A DNA stretch of 64,000 bases from a virus. Both the position numbers and the translations under genes were made by a program. Within the stretch, counting starts at the first letter, position 1. Every line of letters starts with the position of its first letter. Positions 6,452 to 14,137 of the stretch are shown here, piece by piece. Under the pieces are notes generated by a model. It did no database searches and was not told the DNA's origin. It saw only the letters and a program-made list of their open reading frames with translations. Location: the IMG/VR virus record IMGVR_UViG_3300023178_000017, positions 1 through 64,000 of that record. One strand, written 5' to 3'.

Positions 6452-6573
6452 GTATTGTCTCCATCATTATATTTAACCCTTGACTTGTCAAACTGTCGAT
6501 TTGCTGTTCTTTGAAAAGACTTTTCAATCTGTCTGTCAAACCACCTTCTAAACCATTGTCTAAGTTTACCCAT
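6448..6573 (-). CDS. 41-aa basic peptide, clamp-loader operon
   Basis: ATG at 6573, stop TGA at 6448-6450. The protein begins MGKLRQWFRRWFDRQIEKSF and is rich in Arg/Trp/Phe, like a nucleic-acid- or membrane-binding amphipathic helix. Both ends are coupled (TAATG with the upstream ORF, ATGA with the downstream one), which supports real translation. Function unknown. Confidence 0.6.
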   Translation of the reverse strand: MGKLRQWFRRWFDRQIEKSFQRTANRQFDKSRVKYNDGDNT

Positions 6574-6749
6574 TATGACCAACCTCCGTCTATCTCTTGT
6601 AAGACTTCGTTAGTTGCACCTAGGATATCGGTAAGAGGTTCGTCAAAGATTGCGATATCTTCATGACCCTCTTCTATTAATGCTTTAACTATTTCACCAG
6701 CATCAACAATGATTTGTAGCTGGTATTTCATTTCTTCTGATATACTCAT
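6573..6749 (-). CDS. 58-aa acidic protein, clamp-loader operon
   Basis: Begins MSISEEMKYQLQIIVDAGEI, ends VLQEIDGGWS; acidic and helical. It overlaps the gp44 stop by ATGA and the next ORF by TAATG, an unbroken chain of coupled starts from gp44 to gp62. No recognised family. Confidence 0.65.
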   Translation of the reverse strand: MSISEEMKYQLQIIVDAGEIVKALIEEGHEDIAIFDEPLTDILGATNEVLQEIDGGWS

Positions 6750-7687
6750 TTGAATTTACACTCCGACATAATTTCTGTTAAACATGCAACGAAATTGATT
6801 TCTGAATCCATTGCAAAGGCAGACTTATGTTGATAGTCTGCTATTAATAAAACTGAAGCAGGTATACTAGATGGTTGTAATTTCTTTTCTAAAGCATTGA
6901 ACAACTTCCTATATAGAGTGTTGAAGTCCTGATCAGAATTCTGACCGACCCACTTTCTCATACCAGCCCAATCTTTGTCCTTTAACATGTCAAGTAATGG
7001 TGTTAGTTTCTCTTCTGATAAAGTTGCAAGAAGGCCTGAGTCAATCTCACCACTTGCACCATATCTTTGCACTTCATTTAGACATCTTCTAAAGTCAGGA
7101 AAGAATTTGAGAATAAGTTCTACTAGTACTTGTGTATCATATTTGATGCCTTCACTATCACAAATCTCCATGAGACGTGAGAGAAATACACTTGCTAGTC
7201 TTTGTTTCTCTTCTGGTGTGATACTGAAATCTATAACAGTACAACGAGAATGAAGAGCAGGAATAATCCTGTTCTTATAGTTACACGTGAATATGAATCT
7301 ACAGTTAGAAGAGAACTCTTCAATAAAGTTTCTCAATGCAGGTTGAACTGAGTCAGCAGATATGTAATCTGCCTCATCTAAGATAACAACTTTAGGACCA
7401 CCTGCAAGTGATACTGTAGATGCAAAGTTTTTGATCTTTGTTCGTAGGGTGTCAATCAAACGGCCCTCGTCTGAGCCGTTAATGACAATAAAGTCTGCAC
7501 CCAATTCATTACATAATGCTTTTGCAACTGTAGTCTTACCAACCCCAGCAGAACCACTTAGTAATAGATTTGGTATTTCACCATTCTTTACGAACTCAAA
7601 GAATGATTTTTTGATAGATGCAGGAAGTATCGTGTCCTCAATTGTTTGAGGACGATACTTTTCAACGTAAAGAAATTCCTTACTCAT
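6746..7687 (-). CDS. 44: gp44 clamp-loader AAA+ ATPase
   Basis: 313 aa from the ATG at 7687 (MSKEFLYVEKYRPQ); a TTG nine bases further upstream is in frame but unlikely. It has Walker A GSAGVGKTT (~44-53), Walker B VVILDEADYIS, and an SRC-type arginine finger region (HSRCTVIDF). It drives loading of gp45 onto DNA together with gp62. A GGAGGGG Shine-Dalgarno lies upstream and may pair with CTCC next to the ATG. Confidence 0.95.
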   Translation of the reverse strand: MSKEFLYVEKYRPQTIEDTILPASIKKSFFEFVKNGEIPNLLLSGSAGVGKTTVAKALCNELGADFIVINGSDEGRLIDTLRTKIKNFASTVSLAGGPKVVILDEADYISADSVQPALRNFIEEFSSNCRFIFTCNYKNRIIPALHSRCTVIDFSITPEEKQRLASVFLSRLMEICDSEGIKYDTQVLVELILKFFPDFRRCLNEVQRYGASGEIDSGLLATLSEEKLTPLLDMLKDKDWAGMRKWVGQNSDQDFNTLYRKLFNALEKKLQPSSIPASVLLIADYQHKSAFAMDSEINFVACLTEIMSECKFK

Positions 7688-7803
7688 GGAGACCAAACCC
7701 CTCCGAATGGTCGTGTAGAATACCCAAGATTGATGATGAGATCACTCTACTCCCATGATTGAAGCGGAGACTGGCACTTCTATCACACTTATTAATATAT
7801 ATG
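7688..7803 (-). other. gp45-gp44 intergenic leader, no ORF
   Basis: 116 nt without a gene. It contains the gp44 ribosome-binding site in a short potential hairpin (GGAG with CTCC just before the ATG). No T-tract terminator or late box. In T4, gene 44 is translationally controlled by RegA; a similar operator here is plausible but not shown. Confidence 0.35.
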
Positions 7804-8469
7804 CTAAACATTATATTTTGAATCAGGTTCTAGTGCAATAAAGTACTCTAAGTCCACATCTTTGTTTTTGAAGTTTGATATACCTTTAGAAGATACAAAC
7901 ACTTCATAATTACCTTGTAAGATTTTTAAATTTTCAATTTTGAAGTTCATAGAGAATGAAACACCATTGCCTTCACCTACAATTCTACTGAATGTATTAG
8001 ATGTTGCATTCTTCTTATCAGTAACTACAAACTCAATCTTGGTACCATCTGATTTAAGAATTAAATCATTTACACCTAGAACACTTGCAGCTTTCTGTAG
8101 TTCATCTAGTAGTGTTGATGATAAATCAATCTTGACCTCTGCATCTGGCATTGTGATCATCTTTTCAGGTGAAGTCACCATACCCTCACTTGCATAGAAG
8201 TAAGTCATAGCAGAATCATTGTCTGAGATAGATGCTGAACTTTCATTGAAATTGAATTCAGGATTATCCAATAACGAAGTTGCACCTAAGAACTCTGCAA
8301 GATTGTAGATACTAAACTCTTGGCTGAATGTTTCAGGCACCGTTGCCACTGCCAAGATATTTTTCATATTCGAGATTGTCTTAAGTTGATTACCTGAATC
8401 GACTTTGATTCCCGAATTTATAGTTGCGAAGTTTTTTAATATACTTCTAGTTTCATTACTTATTTTCAC
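7804..8469 (-). CDS. 45: gp45 sliding clamp
   Basis: 221 aa from a GTG start at 8469, chosen because a strong AGGAGG lies 7 nt before it; the longer frame to 8511 would put 14 odd residues in front. It begins VKISNETRSILKNFATINSG, the T4 gp45 opening, and has the usual clamp length (T4 is 228 aa). It is the DNA polymerase processivity factor and, in T4, the activator of gp55-dependent late transcription. The start overlaps the upstream gene by 14 nt. Confidence 0.92.
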   Translation of the reverse strand: MKISNETRSILKNFATINSGIKVDSGNQLKTISNMKNILAVATVPETFSQEFSIYNLAEFLGATSLLDNPEFNFNESSASISDNDSAMTYFYASEGMVTSPEKMITMPDAEVKIDLSSTLLDELQKAASVLGVNDLILKSDGTKIEFVVTDKKNATSNTFSRIVGEGNGVSFSMNFKIENLKILQGNYEVFVSSKGISNFKNKDVDLEYFIALEPDSKYNV

Positions 8470-8764
8470 TGTTAGCCTCCTTGTCGTGAACGTGTAACAT
8501 GAACATGGCATAATGAATTACTTTAAGTAAGTCTGCCCTATTCTTCCCATTTTTCTTTCCGTATCTTTGTGCATATTTCATTATGTTTCCGATACAGAAA
8601 CCTTCACCATGTCCACTGTCAATAATAAATTCAGTGGATTGGTATTTGTTCAGTGAGTAATGTTGATCATACGTCTTATCAATATAAGAGGACAACTCCT
8701 TCAGGAGTTTGTCCTCGTTATACTTGTAGTCAATCTTTCTCTTAAACATACTCATCGGTATCAT
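8456..8764 (-). CDS. DUF3310-like small protein
   Basis: Up to 102 aa. The core (GFCIGNIMKYAQRYGKKNG, then RADLLKVIHYAMFML) resembles the DUF3310 phage family (GN-x-I-K-Y-x-x-R-Y plus a helical pair). Three in-frame ATGs (8764, 8755, 8749) are possible starts; the C-terminus overlaps gp45. Biochemical role not known to me. Confidence 0.6.
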   Translation of the reverse strand: MIPMSMFKRKIDYKYNEDKLLKELSSYIDKTYDQHYSLNKYQSTEFIIDSGHGEGFCIGNIMKYAQRYGKKNGKNRADLLKVIHYAMFMLHVHDKEANSENK

Positions 8765-9956
8765 TATACTCTGAAGTCTCTGATTCGTCTAGAGGATTTT
8801 CATCATTAAGTGAAACACCCTCATCGACTTTAGTGTAGAGGTCAAGAACAGCAGCTCTTGTCTCTTCATCGAACCTTGAGATACACATTTCGATTGACTT
8901 GAGTTTGTCGTCAAACATTCTGAAAGCGTTGACGATGTGAACAAGTCTTCTTGTTGTGATAACATCATCGATTGCACCCTCGTAGTATGTCTTTCTGATT
9001 ATGTCAGCCCAATCTACTAACTTGGTTGTGAACTCAGTGTCGACTTCACCAGTCAATGCCATTTCTTTCTCAAGAATTTTTCTCTCAGTTGTCACTGGAG
9101 GATATTCTTGTTGCATAGTGATCGCAAACCTTTCAAGCATCGCTTCGTTCATGATCTGAGTTCCGATGAACTTGCCATCTTCTGAACCTTGACCTTTAGT
9201 GTTTGCAGTCGCAAGAATAGTGAAACCCTCTTTAGGTGTCACCCACTCACCAGTTTTCTTGATCAAGTAACCTTTACCTTCAAGAACTGATTGTAAACAC
9301 ATAAGTTTGTTAGAACCAAGATCGACTTCGTCTAAGAGAAGAACAGCGCCTTTTCTCATTGCCTTGATAACAGGGCCTTCTCTGAACTCAATGTTACCAT
9401 TGACTAGAGTGTGACCACCCATTAGATCATCTTCATCGGTCTCAATAGTGATATTGACTCTGTAGAGTTCTCTCTTCAGTTGAGCACAAACCTGTTCGAT
9501 CATCAAAGTCTTACCGTTACCAGAAAGACCTGTGACAAAAACAGGGAAGAAAATCTTCGACTTGATTATGTTCTTGACATCTTTGAAATGTCCGAAAGGA
9601 ACATAATTAGTCATTTTCTCAGGAACAATTTTGACATTGTCTTCTAAGATGTTAATCGATTCTGTCTGAGCAGCAACAGGCATGTTGCTTTGAACTTTAG
9701 CAGGAATCGCCCTTGTTGTCATAGGAACAACATTACTATTGATCAAAGGTGTTAGATCAAAAGTAGTTTTAGTATCATTCGTAAATGGATACTTTTTAGA
9801 TTTTACCCAATAGGGTACATAATCCAGAGTGTCTAAATCCTCTTTCGAGAAAACAGACTGATCTGGAAAATTAGTTTTTAGAGTGTTTATAAACTCTACT
9901 TTATCTGGTGATAACCTAAAATTCTTATCACCTAGATTGATAACTTCACTTCTCAT
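8742..9956 (-). CDS. cobS: CobS-like AAA+ (MoxR-type) ATPase
   Basis: 404 aa. Residues ~1-120 are a poorly conserved N-terminus; the AAA+ domain follows, with Walker A GLSGNGKT (143-150), Walker B VLLLDEVDL, ATANTKGQG sensor 1 and an ERFAITM region. This matches the CobS-like ATPase common in T4-like marine phages and pairs with the VWA protein encoded upstream (10302-12635). CobS/CobT are cobaltochelatase subunits in bacteria, but in phages without a CobN the pair is more likely a MoxR-VWA protein-remodelling machine. It has its own early-type promoter. Confidence 0.88.
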   Translation of the reverse strand: MRSEVINLGDKNFRLSPDKVEFINTLKTNFPDQSVFSKEDLDTLDYVPYWVKSKKYPFTNDTKTTFDLTPLINSNVVPMTTRAIPAKVQSNMPVAAQTESINILEDNVKIVPEKMTNYVPFGHFKDVKNIIKSKIFFPVFVTGLSGNGKTLMIEQVCAQLKRELYRVNITIETDEDDLMGGHTLVNGNIEFREGPVIKAMRKGAVLLLDEVDLGSNKLMCLQSVLEGKGYLIKKTGEWVTPKEGFTILATANTKGQGSEDGKFIGTQIMNEAMLERFAITMQQEYPPVTTERKILEKEMALTGEVDTEFTTKLVDWADIIRKTYYEGAIDDVITTRRLVHIVNAFRMFDDKLKSIEMCISRFDEETRAAVLDLYTKVDEGVSLNDENPLDESETSEYNDTDEYV

Positions 9957-9997
9957 ATAGTCTCCTTAAAAATATCAGTTAATCTCATCATGATTCC

Positions 9998-10027
9998 ATC
10001 CTACTAAAAAACAGCACCCATTGTCAA
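9998..10027 (-). promoter_or_regulatory. sigma70-like early promoter for the CobS-like gene
   Basis: On minus: TTGACA (10027-10022), 18-nt spacer, TAGGAT (10003-9998), 42 nt before the ATG at 9956. The block TTGACAATG is shared with the promoters at 12642 and 12935. Confidence 0.65.
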
Positions 10028-10032
10028 CCATG

Positions 10033-10302
10033 TTATTCGATTGGTTTCAATAGTCTGCCTAGATCAACATCAATAGATGTCTTCTTCTTTTTTCTCATAG
10101 TGAAATAAGAATCGTTGTTGACCCAATATCTGAATGCCTTACATTCTACTTTTTCTAAGGCACATTCTTCTTGCCTCTTACAGTCAAACTTTACACATGG
10201 GCCTTTACCCACCTGAATCATCGCTTCTGCAAGTTTATTTGTATTAAATCCTGGATCTCTAGGACTTTCATACTCGGTTATATCAATTGCTAAATTTCTC
10301 AT
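10033..10302 (-). CDS. conserved hypothetical, Cys-rich
   Basis: 89 aa, beginning MRNLAIDITEYESPRDPGFN. Four cysteines lie close together in CVKFDCKRQEECALEKVEC, which could bind a metal or a cluster, followed by KAFRYWVNNDSYF. The start overlaps the CobT-like stop by one base, so it belongs to that operon. No family recognised. Confidence 0.65.
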   Translation of the reverse strand: MRNLAIDITEYESPRDPGFNTNKLAEAMIQVGKGPCVKFDCKRQEECALEKVECKAFRYWVNNDSYFTMRKKKKTSIDVDLGRLLKPIE

Positions 10303-12635
10303 TATGCGATCTCCTTTATGAACTCGTTTGTTAAAAATCTAGAAGTAGTTTTAGATTTCTGATTTCTTTTGAAAGCAGAAAGTACTTTAGACTTCTTAGC
10401 ACCCACTAAGTCTGTGTCTAACTCATCATCACCTGAAGCAAGTAGGTTGTTTGATGTAGTTAAGAATAGTTTGTTGTAGCCTTTTGAGTTAACTACTAAA
10501 CCTGTTTTTTTCATTTGTCTCCAAGAAGAAGCTTCTTCTGACCATGAAATCTCTTTGAGATAGTAAACTAGGTTTGAGAAGTCTCTCTTTTTACTGAAGA
10601 TAAAGTAACCTGTGATAGTGACACCAGTTGTATCTGATATCCATTCTAATAAATTGCAAGTTCTATTCCATGCATCAATGTAATTACCATCGAACAGATA
10701 AGACGCCTTTGTGTACGGATCTTTTAGATATCTGTGAGACGTGCCTCTCCATGAATCTTCTGTTTCTTGTGATCTCTGATCAGCATACTCTTCATCTGTT
10801 TTCTTTAACATTTGAGATTCGTGGGAAAAACCGTCAGTAACAACTGTTAAGATTGATTTTTCAATACCATATCTTTTGTTAAATGCAGGTACTAACTTTC
10901 TCATAGCAATGATACTGTGATCAAGTGGAGTACCACTGAAATTGTATTTGTTAGGAACAATATTCCAAGTTAATGATCCTGAGTCTTGTGTAAGGTCATA
11001 ACCAGTTGCTTCAAAGAATGCTTCTGTCTTCTCATTAGTTTGCCAGTAGTTAATGTTTCTTGCCCATGACCCAATGTAAAGTTGAGATATAGCATTCAAA
11101 GCTTTTTTATGTTCTCTACCTGTCATTTCATTTGAAAGAATCTCAATTAATCTTCCGTCATGGTCATACCAAGAACTGTCTGGTGAATAACAATCTGAGA
11201 ACAAATAAACTCTGTAAGGTAGTTGAACTTTTCTACAGAACTCAGCAAGAATAATTGCTTGTTCTAAGATATCTTTTGCTTCGTTAGCAATCGAACCAGA
11301 CCAGTCAAGTAAGACTTGCACACCGTGATTCTTACCTTTAGGAAGATATGTCATTTGTTTGAACACATCATCAATAATCTGATACTTAGCAAGTTTGTTC
11401 ATGTCAAGTTTACCAGACTTAGCAACTCTAGCTCTCACTGCAAGTTTAGCTGTTTGTCTCATATCAAATTCTTTTGCCATATGCATGACAACTTTTTTAC
11501 TTTTGTCGCTTAAGTATTTTGTAACCTTCTCTGACATTTCAATCCATCTAGGATATTCTTTATTGTGCCATTCACTTCTATATTCTTCAGCAGGTTTAGG
11601 TCCATTGTGAGCATCAAAGTCTTTGAAAACATCTTTGTAACCTACGATTATCTTGTCGACAACACCGTCTTTTGCGAAGAATGTGTCGAGGTTACAATAA
11701 GTTTTGATACTTGCATTTTCATCAATAAAATCGTTCTCGTTACTGTGAGCATTGTGTTCTGTGATTGACTCTCTAGCACCATCTTCTGAATCGAACTCAC
11801 CACCCATTTTACCAGAAGTATCTTTACTTAAGTCTCTTTCTTCTTCTGATTCTTCTTCGGTGTTTTGTTCAGAAGAATCATCGCCTTTAGACGCTTGTTC
11901 TTCATCTTCTCCGTCTTCTCCAAAAGTATCTTCGTCTTCATTGTCTTCGTATTCATCGTCTGTGTCCTCCCATTGATCACCAAAAGTTGGTTCTTCATCT
12001 TCTTCATCAAGGTCGATATCGAAGTCGTCACCTAGGAGTGTCTTAACAAGTTGACTATCATCTTCATTTCTTGACTCGTTTTCTTTTGACCATTCATAGA
12101 TTGCATTTGCAACTTGAACAACATCTTCCCATGTCTCACACTTGTAAGAGGCATCTAAGAATGCTTGTTCTACATCATTAAGTTTGATGTTAACTCTTGA
12201 ACCTACTTTTGTAATTAAGTTAATTTTATCAATCAAAGATAGAGATTGAAGGTCTCTATTTTTGATACCAAAGAAATCTTTTTGCATTAGTTCATCATAT
12301 GCTTTGAAGAAAGACTTTCTTAGACCTGCAAATTTGTCTCTGATCTTTCTCTCAATTCTAACGTCTTCTATCACATTGAGATAACCTTTCAATGTTCTAT
12401 TGTTTTTGATAGTAGAGTGTAGACCCTCATAAGGAGTATACAAAGCATGACCTACTTCGTGACCCATAAACAGATCATAAAGTTCGGATGAAATATCATC
12501 TTTGAATGTAGGACAGGCAAGAACCCTGTTCTTAACATCAAAGTATGCAGTTGGAATTGCTTTGTGAACAACAGTAATATTCTCTGTTGCCATTAGTTTT
12601 GCAAGCGTGTCTTTTTGTTGTCTTATCTCAGTCAT
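10302..12635 (-). CDS. cobT: CobT-like VWA protein with N-terminal HExxH
   Basis: 777 aa. The N-terminus carries a metallopeptidase-like HEVGH (H59, E60, H63) followed by ALYTPYEG. An acidic low-complexity stretch follows (~210-280, rich in Asp/Glu/Ser), then a CobT-type von Willebrand A domain with a MIDAS motif (LLDWSGSIAN, ~440) and TVVTDGFSHES. It pairs with the CobS-like ATPase just downstream. In marine T4-like phages this pair is common but its role is unknown; the zinc motif suggests proteolysis. A TTGACA/TAGGAT promoter lies directly upstream. Confidence 0.85.
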   Translation of the reverse strand: MTEIRQQKDTLAKLMATENITVVHKAIPTAYFDVKNRVLACPTFKDDISSELYDLFMGHEVGHALYTPYEGLHSTIKNNRTLKGYLNVIEDVRIERKIRDKFAGLRKSFFKAYDELMQKDFFGIKNRDLQSLSLIDKINLITKVGSRVNIKLNDVEQAFLDASYKCETWEDVVQVANAIYEWSKENESRNEDDSQLVKTLLGDDFDIDLDEEDEEPTFGDQWEDTDDEYEDNEDEDTFGEDGEDEEQASKGDDSSEQNTEEESEEERDLSKDTSGKMGGEFDSEDGARESITEHNAHSNENDFIDENASIKTYCNLDTFFAKDGVVDKIIVGYKDVFKDFDAHNGPKPAEEYRSEWHNKEYPRWIEMSEKVTKYLSDKSKKVVMHMAKEFDMRQTAKLAVRARVAKSGKLDMNKLAKYQIIDDVFKQMTYLPKGKNHGVQVLLDWSGSIANEAKDILEQAIILAEFCRKVQLPYRVYLFSDCYSPDSSWYDHDGRLIEILSNEMTGREHKKALNAISQLYIGSWARNINYWQTNEKTEAFFEATGYDLTQDSGSLTWNIVPNKYNFSGTPLDHSIIAMRKLVPAFNKRYGIEKSILTVVTDGFSHESQMLKKTDEEYADQRSQETEDSWRGTSHRYLKDPYTKASYLFDGNYIDAWNRTCNLLEWISDTTGVTITGYFIFSKKRDFSNLVYYLKEISWSEEASSWRQMKKTGLVVNSKGYNKLFLTTSNNLLASGDDELDTDLVGAKKSKVLSAFKRNQKSKTTSRFLTNEFIKEIA

Positions 12636-12641
12636 GTGTAT

Positions 12642-12671
12642 ATCCTACAATTTTTTGGTGGTCATTGTCAA
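12642..12671 (-). promoter_or_regulatory. sigma70-like early promoter for the CobT-like gene
   Basis: On minus: TTGACA (12671-12666), 18-nt spacer, TAGGAT (12647-12642), with the ATG only 6 nt after the -10 box. The mRNA would be almost leaderless. Confidence 0.65.
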
Positions 12672-12678
12672 GCGTCTC

Positions 12679-12906
12679 CTAACCCATTGGGCCAGGGGCT
12701 TCCATCGCTTCTTCAAAAAATTGTTCAGAGATTCTATTGATTAGAAACTCTCTTGCTTCATCTAAGTCTAGCTTCCACATTGGTATATTGATACCAAAAT
12801 TTAGATGTAGAACCTGTTTTACTTTGATATTTGACATTGCATCGACTACATCGATTGCATCTGAAATTGCTTTATCAGCAATTAGATCGTTTGAAAAATG
12901 TGACAT
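12679..12906 (-). CDS. 75-aa hypothetical protein
   Basis: Begins MSHFSNDLIADKAISDAIDV, ends EEAMEAPGPMG; soluble, helical, acidic. GGAG upstream of the ATG. It lies between two TTGACA-type promoters, so it is probably an early gene. No family recognised. Confidence 0.6.
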   Translation of the reverse strand: MSHFSNDLIADKAISDAIDVVDAMSNIKVKQVLHLNFGINIPMWKLDLDEAREFLINRISEQFFEEAMEAPGPMG

Positions 12907-12934
12907 AATTTACTCCTTTTTTTATTTGATGGTA

Positions 12935-12964
12935 ATGGTACCAAAAAATGGAGGTCATTGTCAA
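12935..12964 (-). promoter_or_regulatory. sigma70-like early promoter, weak -10
   Basis: On minus: TTGACAATGACC with TTGACA at 12964-12959, then 18 nt and TACCAT (12940-12935). The -35 block is identical to the one before the CobT-like gene; the -10 is poor. Confidence 0.45.
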
Positions 12965-12967
12965 GCT

Positions 12968-13627
12968 TTACAAGCGTACTGAGTCTTCGTCTAGGTCTAA
13001 GTTGTGAATAGGGTGTTGTATCATTTGTTTGTCTGGATCTGTAGAGAACCAAAATGATATTGTGTGACGTGAGTTTCTTCTCACTTTTGAGACACCATGA
13101 GGAATGTAGATGCCTTGAAACAATAGTCCTGTACCTGCTTCTGGTTCAAATGTTTCACCATCTGGAATGTATGTTCTACCACCTTTGAAGTCATCGTTCA
13201 AATATAGTATACATGTCCATTCTCTGGCAGGTACTATTGTATCTTTTCTTTTTATTTTTGTTTCTTGGTTTGAATATGTATCTAAGTGTGGGTCTTGTAT
13301 ACCACCGATTGGCCATTCGTTTAGAGATATCATTTCAGGCCAAACAGTTTGACGTGAAGTAAGTTTAATTTCTCCAACTAAATCGTAGATGCAACGAAAT
13401 ATAAGGTCTCTGACCCATTGAGTTTTAATGTGTAGAAATCTGATACCTACGTAATCAGAACCGTCTCCAACAGTCTCTAAGTTTCTATGCGCTTTGTGAA
13501 ATAGTATCAGATTCTTCGCTTCTTCCTTCGTCAACAGATGTTGAATCATCTGAGGTTGAAACGGACTCTGACTCTGCGAGTTCTTGTTGTTGTTGGATGA
13601 ATCTTGCGATTGCCATTCGTTTTTCAT
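12968..13627 (-). CDS. 2-oxoglutarate/Fe(II) oxygenase
   Basis: Up to 219 aa; the ATG at 13549 (MIQHLLTKEEAKNLILFH) may be the true start, since the first 26 residues are Gln/Ser-rich and overlap the deformylase gene. The iron ligands fit a prolyl-hydroxylase-type fold: HLD in the DPHLDTYS region, and the distal HGVSKVRRNSRHTISFW with His and the 2OG-binding Arg. ILYLNDDFKGGRTYIPDG is typical of the family. One of four such oxygenases in the window. Substrate unknown; protein or nucleotide hydroxylation are both possible. Confidence 0.85.
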   Translation of the reverse strand: MKNEWQSQDSSNNNKNSQSQSPFQPQMIQHLLTKEEAKNLILFHKAHRNLETVGDGSDYVGIRFLHIKTQWVRDLIFRCIYDLVGEIKLTSRQTVWPEMISLNEWPIGGIQDPHLDTYSNQETKIKRKDTIVPAREWTCILYLNDDFKGGRTYIPDGETFEPEAGTGLLFQGIYIPHGVSKVRRNSRHTISFWFSTDPDKQMIQHPIHNLDLDEDSVRL

Positions 13628-14129
13628 ATTCTAATCGTTTTCTTTCTTCCTTTGGTCGTGCTTTCAATGCTCTTTCGAGTTTTAATCTTGAGGCACGTTG
13701 TAAGAAGATTACACCATTTAAGTGATCTATCTCGTGTTGTACACATCGAGCTGCTAGACCATCTAGCACTAACGTATGTTTTTCACCATCACTATCTTGG
13801 TATTCAAACTCTATTGTCTTTGATCTTTTGATCATTAGATAGATGTCTGGAAAAGAAAGACAACCCTCTTTCATAAGATCGGTATCTTGTGATGCTTTAG
13901 TTAACTTAGGGTTAAAGAAACCTACTGTACCTTTATCAGCAGTTTTCATAACAAACATTTTGTATGGTAGACCAACCTGATTTGCTGATAGGCCAATACC
14001 ACCGAATTTATCCATCGCCTCTGCCATATTCTTTTCGATTTCCTTAGGGTCTTCCTTAGGGTTCTCAAAGTCAAACTCGGGTGGTGGAGTTCTGAGTACT
14101 TTACTTGCTTCTTCTATAAGTTCATACAT
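13485..14129 (-). CDS. def: peptide deformylase
   Basis: 214 aa with all three deformylase motifs: GIGLSANQ (44-51), EGCLS (88-92) and QHEIDH (131-136), supplying the Cys and two His metal ligands. It removes the formyl group from N-terminal Met of nascent proteins. Phage-encoded versions are common in marine myoviruses. About 65 extra C-terminal residues are charged, then Ser/Glu/Asp-rich, and are encoded where the downstream oxygenase gene overlaps. Confidence 0.95.
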   Translation of the reverse strand: MYELIEEASKVLRTPPPEFDFENPKEDPKEIEKNMAEAMDKFGGIGLSANQVGLPYKMFVMKTADKGTVGFFNPKLTKASQDTDLMKEGCLSFPDIYLMIKRSKTIEFEYQDSDGEKHTLVLDGLAARCVQHEIDHLNGVIFLQRASRLKLERALKARPKEERKRLEYEKRMAIARFIQQQQELAESESVSTSDDSTSVDEGRSEESDTISQSA

Positions 14130-14137
14130 AGTTTTAT

